Counted from the first letter of the stretch, positions 1-6,123 are shown. The stretch is DNA of 6,505 bases from Candidatus Heimdallarchaeota archaeon (GCA_023128635.1 JAGMDP010000249.1:1-6505), one strand, 5' to 3'. The notes: generated by a model not told the origin, from the letters alone. Made by a program: numbers and translations.

Positions 1-1
1 T

Positions 2-643
2 ATGGTGAGTGGAGGTATACTGAAACCATGTAAGGCTTTCGTGGAAAAATTATGTAAAGAGCTACAATCTGCAGGTGTACTTGTGGTCTCAAATGAAGTG
101 ACTTGTGGATTCGGTAGAACAGGTAAGAGATTTGGTTTTGAACACTTCGATATCAGACCTGATATTGTAGCCATAGGAAAAGCTATGGGCAATGGTTACC
201 CTGTAAGCGCGATTTTAACTAATAATCAATTAGCAGACGGTTTATCTCCGGGGGAAATGTATTACGCTCAATCACATCAATTAGATCCTTTAGGTGCAGT
301 CGTAGCAAAAACTGTTGTAGATGTTTTTGTTGAAGAGCAAATTATAAAGAAGAGTCAATCAAAAATAACTCAAATTCGAAATATCTTTGAGTCTTTATCA
401 CACCCATTCATTAAAGAATTTAGAACACAAGGAATGCTTTTTGCTTTTGTAATCAAATCTCACAAAAATATCTCAAGTAAAGAAATACTAGTCAAATTGA
501 AGTATGAATTACTAAAAGAAGGGATTATTGCTGGTGCTAGTTTAGGGAGAGAAATCCTTAGATTACTTCCTCCGTTAACTATAACTGATAAAGAAATATC
601 GATTCTCAAAGAAAAAATCAACAAGGCATTTGATACAATCTAA
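2..643 (+). CDS. Class III PLP-dependent aminotransferase, C-terminal part (5' end outside window)
   Basis: This is a partial class III (fold type I) aminotransferase. Such enzymes move an amino group between an amine or omega-amino acid and a keto acid, using PLP in the cytoplasm. The frame is open to the left edge, so the ATG at base 2 is internal; full family members have about 420-450 residues and 213 are visible. Numbering from base 2, the cofactor motif NEVTCGFGRTG is at 31-41, PDIVAIGK with the probable Schiff-base lysine K60 is at 53-60, SHQLDPLG is at 91-98, and the C-terminal substrate-carboxylate motif RLLPPLTIT with R187 is at 187-195. The usual motif is DEVxxGxGRTG, where Asp binds the pyridine nitrogen of PLP; here it is Asn31. 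Together with SHQxDPLG in place of the usual GGNPL segment, this points to a divergent subfamily. The substrate cannot be deduced. It ends in TAA and converges on the next gene. Confidence 0.93.
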   Translation: MVSGGILKPCKAFVEKLCKELQSAGVLVVSNEVTCGFGRTGKRFGFEHFDIRPDIVAIGKAMGNGYPVSAILTNNQLADGLSPGEMYYAQSHQLDPLGAVVAKTVVDVFVEEQIIKKSQSKITQIRNIFESLSHPFIKEFRTQGMLFAFVIKSHKNISSKEILVKLKYELLKEGIIAGASLGREILRLLPPLTITDKEISILKEKINKAFDTI

Positions 644-682
644 TTTCAGCAAGAAGTTGAATCATAAAATGAATAGAAGGAG

Positions 683-702
683 ACCTACTGTAACTAGTAG
701 GT
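683..702. terminator. Hairpin between convergent genes
   Basis: A perfect 7-bp inverted repeat, ACCTACT (683-689) and AGTAGGT (696-702), has a 6-base loop. It lies in the 70-base gap between the converging aminotransferase (stop at 643) and the small alpha/beta-barrel gene (stop at 714). It could be extended by GAG/CTC pairing at 680-682 and 706-708 across a bulge. There is no strong T-run after it on either strand, so a terminator or mRNA-end role is inferred from position only. Confidence 0.4.
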
Positions 703-713
703 GTTCTCAATAT

Positions 714-986
714 CTAAATATCAAATCCTTCTAGTGTCTTAATTTGAACGTCTTCACGATCTACTTCTAGCTTCTTGGAGAGTTCAATATATGTTGGATC
801 ACTTTGTAATTTCTCAGTTGTTTCTTTATAGTGAGCTTCATCATTGAAGACAGACATAAAGTAGATTTCTTTATGGTCTTTTGAATTATAGCCACCACCA
901 ACGAGCTTTACACCGTATTTTTTGTATACTTCATCAAACTCTTTATAGCTATTTTCGTGAACTGCATCTGCAGTTTTAAATTTCAT
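714..986 (-). CDS. Small predicted dimeric alpha/beta-barrel (ferredoxin-like) protein
   Basis: A 90-residue soluble protein of unknown function. The sequence suggests a beta-alpha-beta-beta-alpha-beta order: strand 1-9, helix about 11-25 (SYKEFDEVYKKYG), a hairpin of strands about 26-47 (KLVGGGY then KEIYFMSVF), helix about 48-74 (containing EKLQSDPTYIELSKKL), and a last strand QIKTLEGF near 81-88. This matches small dimeric alpha/beta-barrel proteins of the ABM monooxygenase/NIPSNAP/DUF1428-like type, which bind small ligands or act as decorations of oxidoreductase pathways; I cannot place it in a named family. I chose the ATG at 986 because a TATA-like box is centred 26.5 bases upstream and the fold begins there. 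The frame also runs upstream to an ATG at 1007, an ATG at 1031 and a TTG at 1034, but that extension looks like untranslated leader. No catalytic residues are recognisable. Confidence 0.8.
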   Translation of the reverse strand: MKFKTADAVHENSYKEFDEVYKKYGVKLVGGGYNSKDHKEIYFMSVFNDEAHYKETTEKLQSDPTYIELSKKLEVDREDVQIKTLEGFDI

Positions 987-1008
987 TTTATATAGTTTGT
1001 ATATCATA

Positions 1009-1016
1009 ATTAATTG
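1009..1016 (-). promoter_or_regulatory. TATA-like box for the small alpha/beta-barrel gene
   Basis: On the minus strand this reads CAATTAAT, centred 26.5 bases before the ATG at 986, which is the spacing expected for an archaeal leaderless transcript. The same spacing is seen before the oligopeptidase gene. Other AT-rich stretches lie nearby, so this is a position-based call. Confidence 0.4.
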
Positions 1017-1069
1017 TACAACAATTCCCATCAAAACGGTACTGCTATACTAACTGTGTAAGTTTAATC

Positions 1070-1106
1070 CGATTTTATTAGAAACTATGAAAAAATGCGA
1101 TTTTAT
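1070..1106. repeat. Direct repeat CGATTTTAT x2
   Basis: CGATTTTAT occurs at 1070-1078 and again at 1098-1106, 28 bases apart, in the gap between the truncated membrane protein gene and the small alpha/beta-barrel gene. On the minus strand it reads ATAAAATCG, upstream of the latter gene. It could be a regulator site or chance in AT-rich DNA. The rest of the 987-1187 gap holds only promoter-like and T-rich stretches, with no gene that I can support. Confidence 0.3.
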
Positions 1107-1174
1107 CGATATTCAATTTACAACTAACTAATATAAAAAAACAAGTAATAATTAAAATAGAAATTTAGTAATAG

Positions 1175-1181
1175 AAAAAAA
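1175..1181 (-). terminator. Oligo-T terminator after the membrane protein gene
   Basis: On the minus strand a run of seven T residues begins six bases after the TAG at 1188-1190. A second run of seven T residues follows at 1135-1141. Archaeal RNA polymerase typically terminates at such T-runs without a hairpin, so this probably separates the membrane protein gene from the small gene downstream. Confidence 0.55.
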
Positions 1182-1187
1182 TGGGAG

Positions 1188-2357
1188 CTAAAATAATCCC
1201 AAAGCTCCAGTTTTTATTACTAAAGTAACAATAATGAAAGCAGTTAACAAAACAATACCAGTAATTGATATAGCTAATCCTGCGGTATTGTGCTTGTTTT
1301 TACCTTCTAGTTTTCTTGCTCGCAATGAAACAAACAGTGAAATTATATTTAGAACAATGAATAGAATAGAGCAAAGACCGATTAATGCTAATTTAAGAGA
1401 GAATTTAGAATCCTCTTTCCGAGTTTTATCAACATCTGTTGGATTTAAGTCAATCCAATCTGGATTATAGAAAGTTCTTTCGGGATCAATTTGTCCTTTT
1501 TGCCACCATTTTACAGATTCATCATGGGCATCCTTCCGAGCTGGAACAATATTATAGGATGCTGTCCGGATGAACCACTCCAAGGAACCTGTATACTTGA
1601 GCTTCTCCCAACCTTTCAAAAGGAAATGAAAGACCAGAAAAGTCAGACCGATTGTTACAAAAGTTGCCCACCAAGGTAATCTTACATATGGTGTGAAATA
1701 AAACAATGATGATGTTATGCAGAACATTAAGAAGTAAATAAATTGGTTGTTGTAATTTGAGAAAGCTACTGTACCAAATCTTCTAATGAACTTAGTTTTA
1801 TCTGAAAAAACTTTACTTCTTCCTCGGAATTCTAACAATCTAAATAGCAACATTAAGGCCATTAAACTAAAACCGTTTAAGAGTAAGAATTGAGCAAGCC
1901 AGGAAAATGGCGGGATAGGTACCACTTGTCCTCCAATCATATACGTAGCATTATCAGGTGCCCAATGTCGATGGAAAGAAATGTACTGATAGAATTGAGC
2001 GGCAATATCTGTAAATGAATCTACACCAGGAGGATATGTTGCTGAAAGAATATTAATTAGAATAATCACAACACCAACTAATCCAGCAAGAAACATTCCT
2101 CCACCAATAAGGAAAGTGTTTCTTGAAAAATTCTTCTTGATTTTCTCTTTAGGTTGTGAGATGATAATACCAAAAATACTCCCCATGAAGGATACAGCAA
2201 GATATGGGAAAATAGGCTCCATTGAACCAGCTAAGGCTGAAATAAAGGGGGTTCTTAAGATATGCCAAAAGCTCTCATAGCCAATCCAAGGAGTAGAAAA
2301 CTGATGACCATTCGGATACGACCCCCAAGGATAACCGGGACCAATTAATGCAACCAA
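1188..2357 (-). CDS. DUF418/DUF1624-like membrane protein, N-terminally truncated (probable pseudogene or remnant)
   Basis: The 389 codons encode a polytopic membrane protein with about seven hydrophobic segments, near residues 48-67, 82-104, 152-174, 203-222, 228-247, 320-345 and 358-384. Residues 192-263 (RRFGTVAFSNYNNQF, then GSLEWFIR after two helices) resemble the C-terminal DUF418 core of YeiB-like proteins. PIFPYLAVSFMGSIFGI near 48-64 resembles the second half of DUF1624/HGSNAT-type acyltransferases. The last two helices form a DUF4190-like pair after a polar linker. These families transfer or transport acyl groups at the membrane and normally start with several more helices and an RG(I/L)-type first motif, which are missing here. 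The only possible start in the uninterrupted frame is a TTG at 2357. An in-frame ATG lies at 2436-2438 behind a good TATA-like box, but a TAA at 2421-2423 cuts it after five codons. I therefore suspect a decaying gene. A genuinely short protein, or a sequencing error, is the alternative. Confidence 0.65.
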   Translation of the reverse strand: MVALIGPGYPWGSYPNGHQFSTPWIGYESFWHILRTPFISALAGSMEPIFPYLAVSFMGSIFGIIISQPKEKIKKNFSRNTFLIGGGMFLAGLVGVVIILINILSATYPPGVDSFTDIAAQFYQYISFHRHWAPDNATYMIGGQVVPIPPFSWLAQFLLLNGFSLMALMLLFRLLEFRGRSKVFSDKTKFIRRFGTVAFSNYNNQFIYFLMFCITSSLFYFTPYVRLPWWATFVTIGLTFLVFHFLLKGWEKLKYTGSLEWFIRTASYNIVPARKDAHDESVKWWQKGQIDPERTFYNPDWIDLNPTDVDKTRKEDSKFSLKLALIGLCSILFIVLNIISLFVSLRARKLEGKNKHNTAGLAISITGIVLLTAFIIVTLVIKTGALGLF

Positions 2358-2434
2358 ATCCCAAACGGGTTGGGTTGTCTTATGACAACCAGAATAAGAA
2401 CGAAATAAGTTATTATTCCTTTAGTAATATTCAC
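2345..2434 (-). other. Hydrophobic out-of-frame segment at the 5' end of the truncated membrane gene
   Basis: In the frame offset by one from the membrane protein, a GTG at 2434 opens 29 codons with the helix-like stretch GIITYFVLILVVI, then RQPNP, ending at a TAA that overlaps the main frame. A one-base (-1) shift near 2370 would join RQPNP to VWDLVALIGPG of the main protein and supply an N-terminal membrane helix. This may be the frameshifted beginning of the gene. It may also be chance hydrophobicity in T-rich DNA. Confidence 0.3.
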
Positions 2435-2460
2435 TCATTTTTCCCCCAAGTTTTCATGTT

Positions 2461-2468
2461 ATATTTTA
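2461..2468 (-). promoter_or_regulatory. TATA-like box before the truncated membrane gene
   Basis: On the minus strand this reads TAAAATAT, within CTTATGTTTAAAATATAA, centred 26.5 bases before the ATG at 2438. This is the spacing for leaderless archaeal transcription. The promoter seems intact although the reading frame behind it is stopped after five codons. Confidence 0.5.
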
Positions 2469-2473
2469 AACAT

Positions 2474-2507
2474 AAGAAGTTGGTTTAATTCACATAACAA
2501 ACTTCTT
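2474..2507. repeat. Imperfect palindrome upstream of the truncated membrane gene's promoter
   Basis: AAGAAGTT (2474-2481) is the exact reverse complement of AACTTCTT (2500-2507). The pairing continues after one G/A mismatch with GTT (2483-2485) and AAC (2496-2498), leaving a 10-base loop: 11 of 12 paired positions. It lies just upstream of the TATA-like box at 2461-2468 on the minus strand, a place where a dimeric activator could bind. As RNA it could form a hairpin, but it is beyond the GNAT gene's own terminator. Confidence 0.5.
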
Positions 2508-2525
2508 TGGATTTATTATTTTTTT

Positions 2526-2561
2526 GTCAGAAAAATAAGAAATGAATCCAGTTGGGATTCA
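2526..2561 (-). terminator. Hairpin plus T-rich terminator after the GNAT fusion gene
   Basis: A perfect 7-bp stem, TGAATCC (2543-2549) and GGATTCA (2555-2561), with a 5-base loop, lies 18 bases beyond the TGA of the large gene. On the minus strand it is followed by TTTCTTATTTTTCTG. This is the shape of an intrinsic terminator and ends the large transcript before the next gene. Confidence 0.65.
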
Positions 2562-2579
2562 CTATTTAAGACTTTTTTA

Positions 2580-5500
2580 TCATTTATCCTTTAATAAATC
2601 ACTAAGATTGTTACTCCCAAAAGGTGCAATCTGTTCTAATTGTGTGGTAAGAATAAAGAGGGTATTGAGTGTAATTGTTTCATTTGGTTTCACTTTGATT
2701 TCTCTCGCATTTCTGGTCAATGAGATGTGAGTTAGATTGACTGAATACGGATAAACACTATTAATAAATTGACCTCTTGGACAAGCGACACCAAAGTAGT
2801 ATTTATTATCTGCTTTCTTAAATGCAGACCACAAATTTCCATATAATTTCTCATAACCAACTTCAGATTCATGATCCTGTAATTGGTAAGTCATAGTGTT
2901 TCCTTGTTTATCCTGGATGAAATAACGGTCTTTTTCTGAATTTGATGTTTTCAAATCCGCTGTAGTATGAGCATAGAGATTTCTCGTGGATCCTGACAGA
3001 TTTGTAAATACTTGCTGACCTAAGACAATAGGAGAATCTGGGAGTGTTAAGAATCGATTATCAACTTGTATACCCTTTATTGTTGGATGAAATGTTAACA
3101 CATTTGATTTGAATCCAATACCTTTCCAATTTCCTTCTTCTATTTCATAAGAATCAAAGGTGATATTGTCAAAGTACTCCTCATCACCAATCCAGAAGTG
3201 TTTTGGTTTTACTATGGGTCCGAGTCCACCATAAAAATGATTAAACCATAAGAATGGTTTGCTTTCTGGGAAGTTTGTTAACAAGTAATTATGATCATCA
3301 TCTGCCGGTGATAAGAAGAAAACATAGCCCTTGAAATCCTTACTTCCTTTGAATTTCAAGTATCCATTGTTGACTTCTAAAACCTCTTTATTTTCAACTG
3401 AAGATTTTGTTATTGTAACATCCTTTTTCTTATCATAGAATGCAAAAGCTATAGGTGTATCATACTTTTTGGTTTTACAATCAAAGGTGATTTTTCCACC
3501 TATAACATAGCTTTTTGGTGCTTTTATCTTGATTTCTTCTTGCCAAAATCTTTCTTTATGAGATTTTATTTTGAAACTACTCGGTTCAGTTATCTTTTCT
3601 TCGAGAGTTATGTCAACTTTTCCTTTTAATGTTGTAGTTCCTGGAGCATCAAAAGCTACATTTATTGTTTTCTGATTTTTATCAATAATTACTCCTTGAG
3701 CTAGAGATTCACCTTCAACTTTATTGATGAATCCAAATTTCTTCATTTTTTCTGGGAAACGATAAAATTGCAATTCATTATCAGGGGAATAATGAAACTT
3801 GTCTTGCCACATTTTCCTAACTGCTTGCCAGGAATCTGTAAAATAGTAATAAGTAAATGGTGTTTCATAACTAGTTTTGCCCTTCAATTCAGCTATTTTA
3901 TAATCGATACTTGGAAATCTTCTAGGACGGATTTTATCAATTTTACTTAAATCACAGAGAAATCCGATTGTTCCACTTACGTACTCAGTTGCTCTCCAAC
4001 CCTCAGAAAAGTATGAGGGATCGTCTTCGAAAATAGTTGGAACTTCATCCATGTTTCCAGTCTTTATTCCATCTGTTGTTGGAATAACTACATTCTTAAC
4101 ATCTGTTTGTCCAGGCCACCAATAGGATCCTAATTGTATACCTAGGTCACTAATTGGTTTATCAGTGAGATTTTCAACCAAGTACTTGAAACCAATCGGC
4201 TCATTGCTTGTTGGGATAAAGGCTTTTCTTGTTACTTTAATTCCTTTTTTATCCTCTGATAGACCAGTACTAAATATCCAAACACCATTGGATTCTTTCT
4301 TAATTTCGTGAGTTAATTGTAGATTAAAGAATTCACTACCATCATCATCAAAAGGATAGCCTAGAATTATAGCATTACCATTTATACATAATCTTCTAAG
4401 TTTGTCTGTGATATAGATTTCATTTGACCAAGGTTGTGGTTTTCTATTGAATCTAACCAAGTAATGTTTATTTTCTATGTAGACTTGTTGTTCAAATTCA
4501 TAAACTACAGTTTTGTTTTCATTGAAGATGACAACAGGTAAGAGTCTCTCTTGTAATAATTCATTATCCTTTGTTGTGGCTCTAACCTTAACAAAATCAA
4601 CAAGTGTTTCTGTGCTTCCTGTTTCTGCTACAATCTCAAGTATAGTATCGTATTTTGAAATTTTCACTTCGTGTTGTTTTTTCTTAAAAGTAATGAAATC
4701 TGTATCTGTTAATTCAATTTTAACCACTTTTTCTTCGCCAAAGCAATTTATAATTTCAAGAGGTAATGTAAATTGATGATTTGGGATTGTGTTATAATTA
4801 GCTGGAGCTGTCAAAATCTTAATTGCATGTAATGGTGCTTTTCCTATCTTAATTGGAAAACTAATTCCATCGCTTTTTATATCAAAAATAATTTGATGTT
4901 CGCTATAGTTTTGTATATGCACTTTCATATCGAATTCGTTTGTATCATGTTTGAAACTAGCTGAATACTGGATAATCTTCTCAGCTTCTGGCTCAACAGT
5001 TATTTCTTGTATTTTCTCTCCTTTTAATTTGAATTTATCAGAGTGTTGGGTATTAATTTGAAATTTTTTAGTAGTAGAGCTATTATTTCTGATTGTCAAT
5101 GTTATTGGAAATTCCTCAAAACCAATGAATGCTTCAGTATTTGGTACAGTTGCTTTCACAAATAAATCAACATTCTCAGTTTTCTTATGGAACCCACTAA
5201 TGCAGCCAATGCTTCTATCTATCCAAACTTCCAGAGAATTTTTCTCATCCATTACAAAATCGTATTTGTAGATTGCCATTTTCTCTTCGAATTCTTCATC
5301 CGGAATTTGATTAATTACTGGCTTAAAGGAATTAAGCCATGAAAACTTCACAAACATCTCTTGGAAAAGTGGATAAACCAGTATTTGAGGAAGATAATTC
5401 TCGAGATAACAAGAAGTATTAGGCCGCCATTTGTAACCTTGTTTCTTGTAGAGAGGCATCGCCTTAAGATTTCCACCCCAAGTATGAAGAGAAATTAATG

Positions 5501-5927
5501 GGGCTCTATGTTTTAGTGCGTGTCTAGTGGACTCTAAGAGAAGAGCTTTTCCAAATTTTTGTCCTTGATAAGCAGGATCAACCCCTATTAACCCAACATA
5601 CCAAGCATCAGATAGATTCCAAGATCTACTACAGAAACTTATACCCACTATTTTATTCTCATCTTCTGGGGCATTAATAATAAAACGACTTGAATGATCT
5701 AGACCTTTGAATCTCTTTTCTAAATACTCCCCAGTAAATTCGAAGTTCCCACCAAAGCCACCTGGCCAGCTATCGGAATCATCGAATGTTTTGTAACAAT
5801 TCGCTAAAGCATCGTAGTCTTTTCTTACCTTACGTAATGTTCTAATTAGATCTGTTTTTTCATCTTGAAGGAAGATTATTTCTCTAATATCTCGACTAGT
5901 CTTACCAGTGCTCTTTTTTGGATTCAC
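2580..5927 (-). CDS. Giant fusion: GNAT N-acetyltransferase with multiple beta-sandwich (Ig-like and mutarotase-like) domains
   Basis: An 1115-residue protein with no signal peptide or membrane helix, so probably cytoplasmic. Residues about 15-170 form a GNAT acetyltransferase: YVGLIGVDPAYQGQKFGKAL (110-129) carries the strand-4 and acetyl-CoA pyrophosphate loop (Q-G-Q-K-F-G-K), and NLKAMPLYKKQGYK (153-166) is the C-terminal motif with Asn153 and Tyr160. A helical linker (about 176-235) leads to two Ig-like or NEW3/CARDB-like sandwiches (about 255-355 and 367-468). A larger super-sandwich follows (about 475-715; WWPGQTD at 603-609), then a third small sandwich (about 735-845) and a second super-sandwich (about 850-1095). 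Large sandwiches of this type are usual in glycoside hydrolases and carbohydrate-binding proteins. The target may therefore be a sugar or glycoconjugate, but protein targets are equally possible. Free-standing GNAT proteins have 150-200 residues. The GTG at 5927 is the only possible start: a TGA lies ten codons upstream in frame. Domain names beyond GNAT are judged by eye. Confidence 0.88.
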   Translation of the reverse strand: MNPKKSTGKTSRDIREIIFLQDEKTDLIRTLRKVRKDYDALANCYKTFDDSDSWPGGFGGNFEFTGEYLEKRFKGLDHSSRFIINAPEDENKIVGISFCSRSWNLSDAWYVGLIGVDPAYQGQKFGKALLLESTRHALKHRAPLISLHTWGGNLKAMPLYKKQGYKWRPNTSCYLENYLPQILVYPLFQEMFVKFSWLNSFKPVINQIPDEEFEEKMAIYKYDFVMDEKNSLEVWIDRSIGCISGFHKKTENVDLFVKATVPNTEAFIGFEEFPITLTIRNNSSTTKKFQINTQHSDKFKLKGEKIQEITVEPEAEKIIQYSASFKHDTNEFDMKVHIQNYSEHQIIFDIKSDGISFPIKIGKAPLHAIKILTAPANYNTIPNHQFTLPLEIINCFGEEKVVKIELTDTDFITFKKKQHEVKISKYDTILEIVAETGSTETLVDFVKVRATTKDNELLQERLLPVVIFNENKTVVYEFEQQVYIENKHYLVRFNRKPQPWSNEIYITDKLRRLCINGNAIILGYPFDDDGSEFFNLQLTHEIKKESNGVWIFSTGLSEDKKGIKVTRKAFIPTSNEPIGFKYLVENLTDKPISDLGIQLGSYWWPGQTDVKNVVIPTTDGIKTGNMDEVPTIFEDDPSYFSEGWRATEYVSGTIGFLCDLSKIDKIRPRRFPSIDYKIAELKGKTSYETPFTYYYFTDSWQAVRKMWQDKFHYSPDNELQFYRFPEKMKKFGFINKVEGESLAQGVIIDKNQKTINVAFDAPGTTTLKGKVDITLEEKITEPSSFKIKSHKERFWQEEIKIKAPKSYVIGGKITFDCKTKKYDTPIAFAFYDKKKDVTITKSSVENKEVLEVNNGYLKFKGSKDFKGYVFFLSPADDDHNYLLTNFPESKPFLWFNHFYGGLGPIVKPKHFWIGDEEYFDNITFDSYEIEEGNWKGIGFKSNVLTFHPTIKGIQVDNRFLTLPDSPIVLGQQVFTNLSGSTRNLYAHTTADLKTSNSEKDRYFIQDKQGNTMTYQLQDHESEVGYEKLYGNLWSAFKKADNKYYFGVACPRGQFINSVYPYSVNLTHISLTRNAREIKVKPNETITLNTLFILTTQLEQIAPFGSNNLSDLLKDK

Positions 5928-5941
5928 TTGTAACCACTCAT
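5924..5941 (-). other. Five-codon mini-ORF overlapping the GNAT fusion start
   Basis: ATG AGT GGT TAC AAG TGA (MSGYK) begins at 5941. Its stop overlaps the GTG start of the large gene in a GTGA arrangement (5924-5927), as in termination-reinitiation coupling. A TATA-like box lies about 28 bases before its ATG, so a leaderless transcript could begin close to this ATG. No translation evidence exists, and such short frames also arise by chance. Confidence 0.35.
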
Positions 5942-5965
5942 TTGAGTTATTCTCTCAAAAATCCC

Positions 5966-5976
5966 AATTAAAAATA
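5966..5976 (-). promoter_or_regulatory. TATA-like box for the GNAT fusion gene
   Basis: On the minus strand this reads TATTTTTAATT, inside CTTATTTTTAA, which matches CTTATGTTTAA before the membrane gene at 10 of 11 positions and at nearly the same distance (37 and 38 bases) from an ATGAGTG. It lies about 28-30 bases before the mini-ORF ATG (5941) and about 43 before the GTG, implying either a short leader or translation of the mini-ORF. Confidence 0.45.
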
Positions 5977-5980
5977 AGCG

Positions 5981-6068
5981 AATACTCTTCCTATTTTAGG
6001 TTTGGGTTTACTCTAGGAAGTATTTTCTTTATTTGCATAAATCATTCTAAGAGTATTAGAAGTGTATT
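5981..6068. promoter_or_regulatory. Cluster of AAG(A/T)GTATT motifs in the divergent promoter region
   Basis: In the 226-base gap between the GNAT fusion and the oligopeptidase gene, AAGAGTATT occurs at 6049-6057 and AAGTGTATT at 6060-6068, 11 bases (one helical turn) apart. The exact inverted copy AATACTCTT is at 5981-5989, five bases upstream of the GNAT TATA-like box, and a shorter AAGTATT is at 6018-6024. The first arm extends as AATACTCTTCCTA (5981-5993) against TAGGAAGTATT (6014-6024). This could be an operator region for one regulator of both genes. I see no gene in this gap. Confidence 0.35.
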
Positions 6069-6123
6069 AACCAATGCATTATCGAAAGTAATTTTAGAAA
6101 TCATTTTTTTAAACTTGAATAAC

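Noticed and set aside
2..4. ATG at the left edge as the start of the aminotransferase
   Set aside because: Class III enzymes need some 200 more residues before the NEVTCGFGRTG motif; the frame simply runs out of the window.
987..1034. Sixteen-residue N-terminal extension of the small alpha/beta-barrel protein, from TTG 1034, ATG 1031 or ATG 1007
   Set aside because: The predicted fold begins at the ATG at 986, and the TATA-like box inside the extension is correctly spaced for that start. The extension may still be used if transcription starts further upstream.
1234..1470. Plus-strand open frame of 78 codons antisense to the membrane protein gene
   Set aside because: It lies wholly inside the membrane protein frame on the other strand, whose translation shows coherent helices and family motifs. 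The antisense product shows none.
4513..4776. Plus-strand open frame of 87 codons antisense to the GNAT fusion
   Set aside because: Ser/Val/Thr-rich shadow of the second Ig-like region of the large gene; no independent start signals.
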